Counted from the stretch's first letter, positions 26,234 to 34,509 are shown. The stretch is DNA of 64,000 nt from Nostoc sp. NMS7 (GCF_017115085.1 NZ_JABXKJ010000263.1:1-64000), one strand, 5' to 3'. The notes: a model not told the origin generated them from the letters alone. A program made the numbers and translations.

Positions 26234-26625
26234 ACTTTAGCGGGTGATTTCAAATATTCTAAAAACTCTGCGAGTTGTTTATCGTTTAAATGTTGCCGCG
26301 ATCGCACCTTAAACAACTCAAATAACGCATTTTGTGCTTGCTCAACCGAAATATTTTTCCGCTTCAGAAGCGACTCAATTTCGGCATTGATCAGGTTTCT
26401 ATCAGGGGCTGCTGGCACAACGGAAAGTAATTCGCTTTGATTGGGCAATTGCGGTGTTGATGGCAGATTACGCCTCGCTGGATTTGATGAATTGAATATA
26501 TCGGATGGAGACTTCCTAGTTTTAGGTTGCTCAACAGAATCCTTCATCCGTTCCTTCAAACGAAGCTTATACTGCTCAGACAATAGACGAATTTGTTCAG
26601 ACATCGTATCATCCAATTCACTCAT
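26230..26625 (-). CDS. Hypothetical protein coupled to Rad52-like gene
   Basis: A 131-residue protein with a polar N-terminal half and a helical C-terminal half (residues about 75-128, LINAEIESLLKRKNIS then AQNALFELFKVRSRQ). It overlaps its neighbours by 8 bp and 4 bp, so it is made together with the Rad52-like and DHH proteins. The C-terminal helices could serve as a partner-binding tail. No family is recognised. Confidence 0.6.
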   Translation of the reverse strand: MSELDDTMSEQIRLLSEQYKLRLKERMKDSVEQPKTRKSPSDIFNSSNPARRNLPSTPQLPNQSELLSVVPAAPDRNLINAEIESLLKRKNISVEQAQNALFELFKVRSRQHLNDKQLAEFLEYLKSPAKV

Positions 26626-27058
26626 CCGCTCCCAAAGGTAGCGAATGGCGAATGGTGAATGGCTGATCGTCTAAATATCTCCCCACGCCCCACGCTTCAG
26701 CAGCATTTTTTATCGCCTCAGCCGCGAGTCTGTCAGCCGCACTGCCTCGGCTCATTTCCTTCCCACCGCTACTAAGAACAGAAATTGGGACGCTGGCTAG
26801 AGCCTCTTTCCTCACCCCCAATATCGTAATGCCGCACCGGCAAATAGCATCATTACCCAAGTATTGAATTTCTGAATAATCAGATATCCACTCCGGGGCA
26901 ACCTCATCTAGTCGTTCGCGTATTGTTTGCCACTTCAGAAATACCCACTTTTTACCGCCTCCAGGTAACTCCCTAAGTTCGTGGAGCGTGGCAGGAAAAG
27001 GTTTTTTAAGTTCAGCTTGGATTTGACGTAATTCGTCTCTAATTTCTGGTGTAATCAT
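26618..27058 (-). CDS. Rad52-like single-strand annealing protein
   Basis: A 146-residue protein with the Rad52/Rad22 fold pattern: WQTIRERLDEVAPEWISDY (residues about 43-62), a beta-sheet region with ICRCGITILGVRKEALASV near 72-92, and AADRLAAEAIKNAAEAWGVG then RYLDDQ near 108-132, the helix that follows the sheet in Rad52. Such phage proteins bind ssDNA and anneal complementary strands. Its neighbours (DHH phosphoesterase, HTH) fit a phage recombination block. Confidence 0.65.
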   Translation of the reverse strand: MITPEIRDELRQIQAELKKPFPATLHELRELPGGGKKWVFLKWQTIRERLDEVAPEWISDYSEIQYLGNDAICRCGITILGVRKEALASVPISVLSSGGKEMSRGSAADRLAAEAIKNAAEAWGVGRYLDDQPFTIRHSLPLGADE

Positions 27059-27170
27059 CGCTCATTTTTATTTCGACTAAATCTTCAGTGTCGTCTATCG
27101 CCTCGCTCAGGTAGGGAGGTTCGAGATGTTTATGTTGTTCTCTCAATATAGATAGCTCAGGGCTACTACA

Positions 27171-27196
27171 AAGCCCCGCCCTTTAGGGCTGGGGTT
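27171..27196. repeat. GC-rich imperfect hairpin, IS605-end-like
   Basis: AAGCCCCGCCCT and AGGGCTGGGGTT form an imperfect stem just downstream of the SWIM-like gene. The CCCCAGCCCTAAAGGGCGGGG pattern is one I associate with ends of IS200/IS605-type elements in cyanobacteria, so this may be an IS remnant; it could also end transcription. Confidence 0.4.
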
Positions 27197-27199
27197 AGC

Positions 27200-28150
27200 T
27201 TACCTTCCCCTTCCCCTACGTGAGCAACTTCCATGTCTGGCAATGGTGAAAAACTTTTCCCGCCGCGCCGCATTCACTGCCAAAATATGTTTATCTTCAA
27301 ATCCCTCTTGCTCATGGCGATAAATCCAGTGAGGACAAGTGCAGGAATTAGAGTCAAGACAAACTTGGTAGCGTTTTCCTGAGTCCCGGCTATAGACCGC
27401 GAACACATTCGGATCATTGGTCGCAAAAACGCGAAAGTGACCACCGGGGAGTATCCCCGTGGCGCATTTCGCTTCTAGCTCTGGTTTTGGCGTCTCTTCC
27501 AACGCCCAAGCGGACTCACATAAATCAACGACTGCCTCTTGTGGCGTGGCGAACAATCCAAGGCTGAGATTGTGCGTCCAAAAGCAATCCCAATTCATTG
27601 AGATTTCACCCATTGGGACACCCTGATCAACAACATCCCACACAGCGGCATATTCACCGCCAACCTCAATGCATCTCAAGAGGAAATCGCCCACAAAATG
27701 ACTCTCGCCAACTTTCGGCAATGCGATCGGTTGCGGTTCAAAGGCAGGATACGTAGGGGCGGCTATTGGTAATGTGTGGTGCTTGCTATGGTGTCTCACA
27801 TAGTCGTAAGCCAGTGCCCAAGTGTTGCGGCGATGGACTTCCACACCGCCAATTTTCACTACCCAAGGCTGGGTTAGGTCTTCATCGCTGGTGATGGTAG
27901 CAACGACTTCCCCATCAACAATACAATCATCTCCGTCCATTTCCACTAACGGCCTTGGAGCGCCTATCTGTGTACCATACACAGATAGCTTTTGTACCTG
28001 TGTTGATTGATGCTCGATTATGGTGTTGATCCACATATCTTTGTTTCGGCGATCGCCTTCTGGAGTGAGTGCTAATTGGAGTGCGATCGCTTTTATCTCA
28101 GTCAACTTGAGTTTTTCAAGCTGTTGTCTGGTGTAAATGGGATGTGCCAC
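27200..28150 (-). CDS. SAP/SWIM-like domain protein
   Basis: A 316-residue protein with a SAP-like N-terminus (YTRQQLEKLKLTEIKAIALQ, residues 5-25), a middle domain (DGEVVATITSDEDL then PWVVKIGGVEVHRRNTWALA) and a C-terminal SWIM-like zinc motif, CLDSNSCTCPHW followed by FEDKHILAV. SWIM usually has CxC...CxH; here the third Cys is replaced by Asp, so metal binding may be altered. The middle domain recurs in the protein at 63005-63847. It is the first gene after the operator-like repeats at 28249. Confidence 0.65.
   Translation of the reverse strand: MAHPIYTRQQLEKLKLTEIKAIALQLALTPEGDRRNKDMWINTIIEHQSTQVQKLSVYGTQIGAPRPLVEMDGDDCIVDGEVVATITSDEDLTQPWVVKIGGVEVHRRNTWALAYDYVRHHSKHHTLPIAAPTYPAFEPQPIALPKVGESHFVGDFLLRCIEVGGEYAAVWDVVDQGVPMGEISMNWDCFWTHNLSLGLFATPQEAVVDLCESAWALEETPKPELEAKCATGILPGGHFRVFATNDPNVFAVYSRDSGKRYQVCLDSNSCTCPHWIYRHEQEGFEDKHILAVNAARREKFFTIARHGSCSRRGRGR
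27964..27988. repeat. 25-bp palindrome, copy 1 of 4
   Basis: CTATCTGT, a 9-base centre GTACCATAC, then ACAGATAG. It lies within the SAP/SWIM-like gene and is nearly perfectly self-complementary (11-bp arms). The other copies are at 33848, 44665 and 57836. Confidence 0.85.
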
Positions 28151-28248
28151 TATGGTTTAAATCCTTGTTGTGATACGTCATGTACTAAGGTTCCAAAAGC
28201 GTCGTTTCTTCTTGGTCGGAGGGCGACGCTTTTTGGTGTCTGTATTTA

Positions 28249-28294
28249 GTGTAATGCTATAATCATTACGTTGTCAATACGAGAATCATTACAC
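28249..28294. promoter_or_regulatory. Operator-like repeats in a divergent promoter region
   Basis: GTGTAATG (28249-28256) and CATTACAC (28287-28294) are exact reverse complements, and a further CATTAC at 28264-28269 lies between. The site separates the leftward block from the rightward RHH gene at 28361. A matching layout with altered letters occurs at 63941-63989. Confidence 0.6.
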
Positions 28295-28360
28295 TTGTCA
28301 TGACCCTTCGTTATTGCTAGTTTGAAGTTACAAGAGCCGAGACAACTGAGATATATCAGC

Positions 28361-28621
28361 ATGACAAAACGAGACAGGACGTTCGTCCAAGTACAAATAG
28401 ATCCAGAAAAGAAAAGTAGGTTTGCCGAAAAACTGGAAAAAGAAGGTAAAAAAATAACCGATATCGTCAACGAGTGGATTGATGATTACATTGATGGGTC
28501 TGAGAAAGTTGATGTCGTCGAACTGAAAGGTGATGTCATTGAACTACGGCAGAGGCTAGTAAACCTGGAGCAATCACTGCAAAACAGGGAGGGAGAGCTT
28601 CAGGGGGAATCCGCCGCCTGA
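28361..28621 (+). CDS. Ribbon-helix-helix-like regulator
   Basis: An 86-residue protein with VQVQIDPEKKSRFAEKLEKE followed by KITDIVNEWIDDYIDG (residues about 9-48), the strand-helix-helix layout of Arc/CopG repressors, then a coiled-coil-prone tail (VVELKGDVIELRQRLVNLEQ). It sits between two sets of GTAATG/CATTAC boxes (28249-28294 and 28730-28760), so it probably binds them and controls itself and the leftward block. Confidence 0.6.
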   Translation: MTKRDRTFVQVQIDPEKKSRFAEKLEKEGKKITDIVNEWIDDYIDGSEKVDVVELKGDVIELRQRLVNLEQSLQNREGELQGESAA

Positions 28622-28681
28622 GAGAAGAGAATGTTTCTCTCAGGCGAATACAACAAAAAATGCAAGAACTGCTAAAAGAAA

Positions 28682-28713
28682 AACCCGCCAGTAACTCGGC
28701 GGGTTAATTTTTT
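28682..28713 (+). terminator. Rho-independent terminator
   Basis: AACCCGCC (28682-28689) pairs with GGCGGGTT (28698-28705) over an 8-base loop and is followed by AATTTTTTTT. It ends the RHH regulator transcript. Confidence 0.85.
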
Positions 28714-28729
28714 TCAAAAACATGATTGT

Positions 28730-28760
28730 GTAATGATAAATTATTGATTAGAATCATTAC
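28730..28760. promoter_or_regulatory. GTAATGAT/ATCATTAC operator-like pair
   Basis: GTAATGAT (28730-28737) and ATCATTAC (28753-28760) are exact reverse complements, 15 bp apart, upstream of the GIY-YIG gene. The half-sites match those at 28249-28294. Confidence 0.55.
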
Positions 28761-28821
28761 AAGCGATCGCTCCTTAGTAGAGGCGATCGCTCTCAAAATT
28801 TGAACTCAGAAGGGAGGTTGC

Positions 28822-29232
28822 ATGAGTTCTGGCATTTATTGCATCGAAAATACTGTCACAGGTGAGCGCTATGTTGGGGCTTCCTGTCAGATAAAAGTTA
28901 GATGGGGTGAACATCTGACATTGCTGAGAAACAGCAGCCACAATCGTTATTTGCAGGCTTCCTATAATAAGCACGGAGAGCAATGTTTTGGGCTTCAGGT
29001 TCTAGAAGAATGCTCAAAGGAAAAATTAGTAGAAAAAGAGTTGAAATGGGCATCAAAACTTAATCCATCATTAAATGCCAGCCACGTATCTAATGAAGGA
29101 GGGGTTCTGAGATGGAGACACAAGCATGAAATCAAGCTAGAAGCCTCCAAAAAAGCAATGCGACAATGGGCTGAGGTTAGGGACTACAAGGCAAAGAATA
29201 GCAGACCAAGCTCTCTCCCTATACCTAGATGA
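28822..29232 (+). CDS. GIY-YIG nuclease
   Basis: A 136-residue protein opening with SSGIYCIENTVTGERYVGAS, the GIY...YVG motif of GIY-YIG nucleases, followed by VRWGEHLTLLRNSSH with the conserved Arg, and VEKELKWASKLNP with the metal-binding Glu near residue 72. It resembles free-standing homing-type endonucleases of phages. It follows an operator-like site and ends at a hairpin. GGGAGG precedes the start by 5 bp. Confidence 0.85.
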   Translation: MSSGIYCIENTVTGERYVGASCQIKVRWGEHLTLLRNSSHNRYLQASYNKHGEQCFGLQVLEECSKEKLVEKELKWASKLNPSLNASHVSNEGGVLRWRHKHEIKLEASKKAMRQWAEVRDYKAKNSRPSSLPIPR

Positions 29233-29245
29233 GATAACGCTCTTT

Positions 29246-29279
29246 ACGCGGATACTCTCTTGCAGAGCATCCGCGTTTG
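29246..29279 (+). terminator. Hairpin after the GIY-YIG gene
   Basis: ACGCGGAT (29246-29253) and ATCCGCGT (29269-29276) pair perfectly, and CTCT/AGAG add inner pairing. Only a short T run follows. Confidence 0.5.
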
Positions 29280-29773
29280 GGGAGTCATCCCCACGAAAGC
29301 GATCGCACTTGTCATCACCAAATGTGATCGCACTTACCCAGCAGACACAGTAAAGACATGACCTTTATTTGTTGTCTACTGCCAACAGAACAGCGATCGC
29401 CAGTTGGGATCAGCAGCCAGCGATCGCACCAACCGCGAACAGCATTTACTGACGATACTTGGCTGTTCGCATGGCTGAAGCACGAGGGAGAAAAGATGGT
29501 AAGCACTGTCCTTTATCAGATGACAACTGCTCTAAGGGATCGCGGCAGCTACTATCTTCCCCCAACCTTCAGATTCACCACAGAACCTTGAAAACTGAAT
29601 GTGCTGCTTTAGTGTCGCCATAAATCGGGCGGTGCAGGCAGAGGAGGATAGGGAGACAAGGTATTCCTGAAAAGGTATTTTAAGATGTTTGAACAAACAA
29701 GTTACCCCTCAGACATGGAGTCTGAGGGCTGCTGAAAAACACTAAATTTTAGGCAAAGAAAGAATGAATCACA
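29280..29773. other. Gene-poor stretch with HIP1 sites and a hairpin
   Basis: No convincing gene is seen in these 494 bp. There are several GCGATCGC sites and a 9-bp hairpin (CCCTCAGAC at 29706 with GTCTGAGGG at 29720), which lies downstream of the leftward DUF2335 gene. A 77-codon rightward frame at 29358 has no recognisable domain. Confidence 0.5.
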
Positions 29774-30268
29774 CTAGTCGTCTTCATCGTCTTCATCATC
29801 CATACCCACCTCTAACAAAGCTTTTTGTTTTTCTGTTCGCTCTTGCGATCGCTTATTAGTGCCATAGATGAAAGCAGTTACTATCGAAACGATAGGAGTC
29901 CCAGCAAAAACACCTCCAGCAACGTCATGACCTTGTTGGATTAAAAACGCGCCAGTCCCAATCGAAACGAGAGTAATTATAAAACCAAAAATCAAGCCAG
30001 CCCATGAACGCTTGCTATCACCAACAATCATAGTCTTTTCCATTTCTATGCGATGCTGTGATTGCTTTTTGGCCATCTCGAATATTTCACCAGCAAGACC
30101 TGGCTTAACTATGTCGTATGCTTTGAGGATTTCGGGTGGAGGAATAGGCCCAGAAGACCTTGAAATTGCTGCCTGAACTATTATCCTTTTTTCTTTGTCA
30201 ACTTGATTTGCTGGTTCTTTATCCAACTTTTCACCAGGAGTCTCATTTGTGTCTTCATTATCCATCAC
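29774..30268 (-). CDS. DUF2335-type membrane protein
   Basis: A 164-residue protein with the DUF2335 pattern GPIPPPEILKAYDIVKPG near residue 42, then GEIFEMAKKQSQHRIEMEK, two hydrophobic helices (WAGLIFGFIITLVSIGTGAF and VFAGTPIVSIVTAFIYG), and an acidic tail ending DDEDDEDD. The function is unknown; members are often encoded on prophages. It is paired with the gene at 30287, 18 bp upstream. Confidence 0.8.
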   Translation of the reverse strand: MMDNEDTNETPGEKLDKEPANQVDKEKRIIVQAAISRSSGPIPPPEILKAYDIVKPGLAGEIFEMAKKQSQHRIEMEKTMIVGDSKRSWAGLIFGFIITLVSIGTGAFLIQQGHDVAGGVFAGTPIVSIVTAFIYGTNKRSQERTEKQKALLEVGMDDEDDEDD

Positions 30269-30286
30269 ACCACCTCAATCCTTTGT

Positions 30287-30550
30287 CTAAACCTGAGCCT
30301 CCGCTAAAGCCTTACGCGCTTGGGCAATAAGCGTATCGTTGATTTGAGACTCTACTTCTTTAAACTCTGCCATTGCATTTTGCAAATCATTTCCTACAAC
30401 TACCCAGTCAGACAGCAGTGCTAAATAGTCTGCCTGCCCAGGGCTTAATGACGTATTATAAACCTGCAATGTATTACCAAAGTCAACTATTCTGGCAACA
30501 CCTTCAATGAAAGACGGTCGTGCGTATAAATAACTTGACAATATATCCAT
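30287..30550 (-). CDS. Conserved hypothetical cyanobacterial protein
   Basis: An 87-residue protein, MDILSSYLYARPSFIEGV then RIVDFGNTLQVYNTSL and GQADYLALLSDWVVVGND. This sequence style is familiar from cyanobacterial genomes but has no named function. It is soluble and probably cotranscribed with the DUF2335 gene. Confidence 0.65.
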   Translation of the reverse strand: MDILSSYLYARPSFIEGVARIVDFGNTLQVYNTSLSPGQADYLALLSDWVVVGNDLQNAMAEFKEVESQINDTLIAQARKALAEAQV

Positions 30551-30734
30551 AACTACCCCATCAGATTGCTCACGTCTTTGAGAGTAGACCCCCCAAGCTC
30601 AATATACATCAATCAAAAGTACAAACTGCAAAACGAGCGCCAGCTTAATCAAATCTTTTATTGCTTTAACTGCTGCGTCCGCTCTGCGCGATCGCAGCAG
30701 CGATCGCCCCACTCAGCAGGCAGAGGCAACAGCA

Positions 30735-31181
30735 CTATTGTTGCTGTACCCACCCACGAGCCTTGATAGCTTGGCAGTAATACTTCATTACTATGTTGCC
30801 AAGAGAATCTCCTGTAACCGGAATTTCCTTATCTTCCTTCCCCTCGCTTATCTTCCTACCAGTGTTTCTGTCGAAAACTCTAGACCCAACCATCCACAAT
30901 CTTTCATCACCGCACGAAGCATGAAGCATATACTCAAACTTCAAGTCATCTTTAAATTGGTAAATCTTAAGAACCTCTCCAAGTTTGTGTTTTTTCTTAC
31001 CCATAGTGATGGTGTCCAACTCACCCATAGTGGTGGTATCCAACAAAAACCGATCGCCATTGCTATCAGAGCCAACGTTGAAGTATTTTTCAGCATCTTG
31101 GGCACAGACAAGTCCGTTAGTAATTAAAACTGAGATTGCTGTGATGGACAAGACACCAATTAATCGCTTGAGGTGATTCAT
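30735..31181 (-). CDS. Hypothetical exported protein
   Basis: A 148-residue protein starting MNHLKRLIGVLSITAISV, a signal peptide with likely cleavage after VCAQ near residue 25. The mature part is polar (AEKYFNVGSDSNGDRFLLDT) and contains two cysteines that could form a disulfide. Similar short exported proteins occur in cyanobacteria, but I do not recognise a named family. Confidence 0.6.
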   Translation of the reverse strand: MNHLKRLIGVLSITAISVLITNGLVCAQDAEKYFNVGSDSNGDRFLLDTTTMGELDTITMGKKKHKLGEVLKIYQFKDDLKFEYMLHASCGDERLWMVGSRVFDRNTGRKISEGKEDKEIPVTGDSLGNIVMKYYCQAIKARGWVQQQ

Positions 31182-31387
31182 GTTGAACACTGAGTTAAAA
31201 ATATCATCTCAGTCTTAACTCTTTTACTTAAAATGGTGTCATGACAAAGTTACTGAAAAGTGACTGAAGATTACGCGGTGCTTACGGCAGTAACAAGGCG
31301 TTCACTACCCAAAAATAAAACCCAGGAGCGATCGCTTACCAGGCACTAGCTCATGGGTTGATTTAAATTCACAAACCGAGAAAATTT

Positions 31388-31924
31388 ATGAGTGGCTTAA
31401 CCATAGCAAACTTCTCTGCACCTTGCACAGAACAAACTTTCACGCGCACAAAACGCTTTCGTCCCAGGCAGATGCGGTATAGAAAAATGCTCTTGGTTGA
31501 GCGATGCGGGATGAAATGTTTTTGGTGTAGCTGCGACCTAACAGTAGAAACCATGACCATCGACCACCTCGTTCCACTATCCAAGGGCGGTAGCAACAAA
31601 CTGAAAAATCTCAGAGCAGCTTGCGCTAGATGCAACCAAGCGCCGGGTAATGCGATGCCAGCAATCGAGCAATTAACAGGAGTAAACATGATTGATGCCG
31701 AAGAACAAAAAACAATTCGCTGGGTCTTGCGGATTGCTCGTGGCGAAGCACTCGTTCCCTTCATCAAAGATTTTCTGAATCTACTGAATCAAGAAGGTTT
31801 TTTGCTGGAAGACTTGCTAGACGCGCTTTCCAAATGGGCCTTTAATCAAAGGTCGATTCCGAGTTCAGTAGCGAAACATTTAGAAGATGCGGTAACTGAA
31901 TTGCGAACAGAGGCAAAGAACTGA
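31388..31924 (+). CDS. HNH endonuclease with C-terminal helical module
   Basis: A 178-residue protein. The HNH nuclease is in the first 100 residues: MKCFWCSCDLTVETMTIDHLVPLSKGG (listed in halves MKCFWCSCDL and TIDHLVPLSKGG), with CARCNQAPGNAMP closing the zinc site. The C-terminal 75 residues are a helical module with DFLNLLNQEGFLLEDLLDALSKW. The same module occurs as separate proteins at 61449-61682 and 62608-62850, and the HNH part at 62010-62624. A terminator follows. Confidence 0.8.
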   Translation: MSGLTIANFSAPCTEQTFTRTKRFRPRQMRYRKMLLVERCGMKCFWCSCDLTVETMTIDHLVPLSKGGSNKLKNLRAACARCNQAPGNAMPAIEQLTGVNMIDAEEQKTIRWVLRIARGEALVPFIKDFLNLLNQEGFLLEDLLDALSKWAFNQRSIPSSVAKHLEDAVTELRTEAKN

Positions 31925-31935
31925 TTTTTACACTT

Positions 31936-31977
31936 GTCCCAAGCATGGACATAACAACCATTGTCCACGCTTGGGAC
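31936..31977. terminator. Bidirectional terminator
   Basis: GTCCCAAGCATGGACA (31936-31951) and TGTCCACGCTTGGGAC (31962-31977) form a 16-bp stem with one mismatch between the convergent HNH and XRE genes. Confidence 0.7.
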
Positions 31978-31992
31978 GAAAAATCGTATAGC

Positions 31993-32367
31993 TTATAAGT
32001 CCTCAAGCATGAGGTTAATTAATCTCTTGCGTTGCTCCTTAGTCAGTCTCTTGGCTAATAAAAAAATTTCCTCTGGCGAAATAGGTTGATCGCCAGAATC
32101 GCTCTTAACTTCTTCCCCCTTAAGATAATTACGCAGTGCATCAATACCACTTAGCCCGGCCTTTTTGGCAATTTTATCCATGTTCTCTGAAGATGGGAAG
32201 CCATTTCCGGCTAGCCACTTTTGAACAGTAGACGAACTAATGCCTAGTTCGCGAGCAAACTTAGTTTGAGAGAGATCACCTTTCGCTCTAGTAACAATTT
32301 CTATGAAACGCTCTCCGTATTGCTCCTTATCCATTAATGCCTGAAGAATTTCCATCCACATAATCAT
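31993..32367 (-). CDS. XRE-family repressor-like protein
   Basis: A 124-residue protein with an HTH at LSQTKFARELGISSSTVQKW (about residues 33-52) and AGNGFPSSENMDKIAKKAG after it. The C-terminal part (ISPEEIFLLAKRLTKEQRKR) is helical and may dimerise. It is divergent from the rightward block that starts at 32465, which is the layout of a prophage repressor and early promoter. Confidence 0.8.
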   Translation of the reverse strand: MIMWMEILQALMDKEQYGERFIEIVTRAKGDLSQTKFARELGISSSTVQKWLAGNGFPSSENMDKIAKKAGLSGIDALRNYLKGEEVKSDSGDQPISPEEIFLLAKRLTKEQRKRLINLMLEDL

Positions 32368-32464
32368 AATTCAGCATTTAGCCGATGTTAAAAGTCCCAG
32401 CGCAGTTTACAGATTCTTATAGTATGATTTATAGCAACCACACAATGAAATTATTACAACTAAA

Positions 32465-32695
32465 GTGGCAAGAGCAAAACTAGTACAGGGAAGCGAAAAA
32501 CCAGTTAAAAAATCCTATACAACCTCTATTGCTACAGCATCGGAGGTAGTAACCATAGCAAAAGCACTGGCAGTCCCTGAGTCAGCAATAGTCAATCTTG
32601 CGTTGAGAGACTGGCTAATAAAATACCGGAAAGAACAGTATGAAGCGGAAGCCAGTAGTGGTCTGGTTTCACGCTCCAAGGTATTGGTGGCGTAA
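32465..32695 (+). CDS. Small RHH-like protein, first gene of the rightward block
   Basis: A 76-residue protein (start GTG) with SYTTSIATASEVVTIAKALA then PESAIVNLALRDWLIKYR, a pattern close to ribbon-helix-helix regulators. Its place opposite the XRE gene suggests a Cro-like counterpart. The next gene starts 3 bp after its stop. Confidence 0.55.
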   Translation: MARAKLVQGSEKPVKKSYTTSIATASEVVTIAKALAVPESAIVNLALRDWLIKYRKEQYEAEASSGLVSRSKVLVA

Positions 32696-32697
32696 CT

Positions 32698-33081
32698 ATG
32701 GAACGAAGTCCACCATACAAAATTGACCCATCGCCTGTCTCCGGCGATGTGGAGTTTTCAAGAGATCGACTCATCCCCGAAAGCCAACTTGAGGCGATCG
32801 TGGAAAGGCTCGTCAAAAAAAAACTAGCCCAAATGCTAGGAGTCAATGCCGATGCCCAACACCAAAGGCAGTGGTACGACACAGAGGATGCTTGGGACAG
32901 ATTGGACTTAGGCAACTCCGAGCAATTGCGTGAGATGGTACGCTCTGGGTTTTTGAGATTTGGGATTGAAGTACGTGATGTGCGGAGTCCTACCTCTCGA
33001 ACTGCAAGATATCAGTTTCACATTAAAAAATGTGGGGATCGATTATCCTTGCCACCTGAAAAACGGCAAGGAAAAAAATAG
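32698..33081 (+). CDS. Hypothetical DNA-binding-like protein
   Basis: A 127-residue protein. The middle has IPESQLEAIVERLVKKKLAQ; the C-terminal part, YDTEDAWDRLDLGNSEQLRE then RSGFLRFGIEVRDVRS, resembles excisionase-like winged HTH proteins in which a residue pattern of helix plus wing reads DNA. No named family is recognised. It lies 53 bp upstream of the ParB-like gene. Confidence 0.5.
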   Translation: MERSPPYKIDPSPVSGDVEFSRDRLIPESQLEAIVERLVKKKLAQMLGVNADAQHQRQWYDTEDAWDRLDLGNSEQLREMVRSGFLRFGIEVRDVRSPTSRTARYQFHIKKCGDRLSLPPEKRQGKK

Positions 33082-33133
33082 CGTAATCGTGGATGATTAC
33101 GCCCAAGAAAAATGTTTACATTATGGTTACATT

Positions 33134-34348
33134 ATGACACAAACTTTACTTTCACGAAACCCAGATGTTTCGGTGCAATCGAACACCCGTAAGGATTTAT
33201 CTGCTATCAATCCTGCAAATATTCAAGTACCATTCGGCACTTATGTTGATGCAGAAGAAGTAGAAAAAATAGTTCAGATTTTAAACAATAAGGGTAACTT
33301 ACCCGATATTATTGTTACCCCAGAGGATATATTAATTAGCGGGATAAATGCCCTAGAAGCCGCTAAGAAAACAGGACAACCTCTGATTCTAGTATCAGTT
33401 CAAAAAGTAAAAATAGAGCATTCATTGATACAGATAGCTTCTATCAAGCTAGACGGTGGTACACAGTCCAGGGCGGGTATAAACCAACAAATAATTGAAG
33501 AGTATGCACAACTCTGGCGTGAGGGCGTAAAGTTCCCCCCAGTAGTCGTTTTTTATGATGGACAAAGTTATTGGCTGGCAGACGGCTTTCATCGTTGCAT
33601 CAGCGCAACTGCCGTTCTGATTCTGGAAATTGAAGCCGATATCCGCCAGGGAACTCGCAGAGAGGCGGTGCTTTTCTCGGTCGGTGCCAACGGCAACCAC
33701 GGGTTGCGGCGAACCAACGAGGATAAACGCCGGGCTGTTAGCAACTTGCTCAGTGATGAGGAATGGCAGAAATGGAGCGATCGCGCGATCGCTAAACAGT
33801 GCGGTGTGAGCAATAGTTTCGTGGGCAAAATTCGTGGTGAACTACCTCCATCTGTGAACGGTACACAGATAGAACCAGAAACAAGACAGGTTACTCGCCA
33901 AGGTACTACCTATACTCAAAAGCTTGCCTCTTCATATAAACTCTGGCTTCCAAAATTGATGGAGAAAGTAGAAATAATCGGTGGTGACTATAAGGGCAAA
34001 TTTGCTCAGGTGCGGGTGATCACCGGAAATGCGGCTATGTGCCTGATTGAAGGTGACAAGGAAAGTGAGCAGAAAACTATTTTTTTGTCGCACCTCAAAC
34101 CAGTTCAAGACGCGATGACAACAGCACCCACATCTGTCAAGCAAGAGTTAAGAGAGATCCAAAAAGAAGCAGGGTTTGGTGCAAGTGAACAACTATTTAC
34201 AGAAGCTCCTCGGAATGAAGGAGCGCCACCATTGGAGCAACTTCCAGCCTTAATTACCAATTTCAATACCACTGGCGTTGCTTTGGTGACTGAGGTAGCG
34301 ATCGCACTCATGCGCCTGTCTCCAGAGGAGGTAAATCAGGCAATCTGA
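33134..34348 (+). CDS. ParB-like nuclease/partition-type protein
   Basis: A 404-residue protein. Residues about 75-190 match the ParB/Srx fold: IKLDGGTQSRAGINQQII, PPVVVFYDGQSYWLADGFHR and RQGTRREAVLFSVGANGNHG. An HTH follows (WSDRAIAKQCGVSNSFVGKI near 230), then a KOW-like segment, VEIIGGDYKGKFAQVRVITG near 285. ParB-domain proteins occur in partition and also in DNA-modification systems. ATG 33134 begins after an unrelated open stretch. One of the 25-bp palindromes lies inside the gene at 33848-33872. Confidence 0.75.
   Translation: MTQTLLSRNPDVSVQSNTRKDLSAINPANIQVPFGTYVDAEEVEKIVQILNNKGNLPDIIVTPEDILISGINALEAAKKTGQPLILVSVQKVKIEHSLIQIASIKLDGGTQSRAGINQQIIEEYAQLWREGVKFPPVVVFYDGQSYWLADGFHRCISATAVLILEIEADIRQGTRREAVLFSVGANGNHGLRRTNEDKRRAVSNLLSDEEWQKWSDRAIAKQCGVSNSFVGKIRGELPPSVNGTQIEPETRQVTRQGTTYTQKLASSYKLWLPKLMEKVEIIGGDYKGKFAQVRVITGNAAMCLIEGDKESEQKTIFLSHLKPVQDAMTTAPTSVKQELREIQKEAGFGASEQLFTEAPRNEGAPPLEQLPALITNFNTTGVALVTEVAIALMRLSPEEVNQAI
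33848..33872. repeat. 25-bp palindrome, copy 2 of 4 (inside the ParB-like gene)
   Basis: CCATCTGT, centre GAACGGTAC, ACAGATAG: one arm base differs from the other copies. It encodes NGTQI, close to YGTQI encoded by copy 1. Confidence 0.75.
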
Positions 34349-34428
34349 AAAGCGTCTGCCAATTGGAACCAAGGGCAAAGAGAAGCTGCTTATCAAGCTT
34401 TGAATGAACACACAAGAGCCGCAGCGTG

Positions 34429-34509
34429 ATGGTAAACATTGCTTATGAAGAATTCATGGGTGATAAACCCGACTATGCCTATGACGAGGAGGAGGAATGC
34501 AGCAATTAA
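34429..34509 (+). CDS. Possible 26-residue acidic peptide
   Basis: ATG 34429 opens a short frame (MVNIAYEEFMGDKPDY, then an acidic run) that ends inside the start of the AlkB-like gene, overlapping it by 13 bp. It may only serve to carry ribosomes to the next start, or be chance. Confidence 0.25.
   Translation: MVNIAYEEFMGDKPDYAYDEEEECSN

Noticed and set aside
29358-29591. 77-residue rightward frame
   Set aside because: Possible but lacks any family sign and contains several HIP1 sites; evidence too weak for a gene call.
32395-32464. Sigma-70 promoter before the rightward block
   Set aside because: TATGAT is present but the nearest TTTACA is only 11 bp away, so I could not support a proper -35/-10 pair.
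33134-34348. ParB-like protein as a plasmid partition ParB
   Set aside because: No ParA gene is adjacent and the element looks chromosomally integrated, so I kept the neutral call ParB-like.
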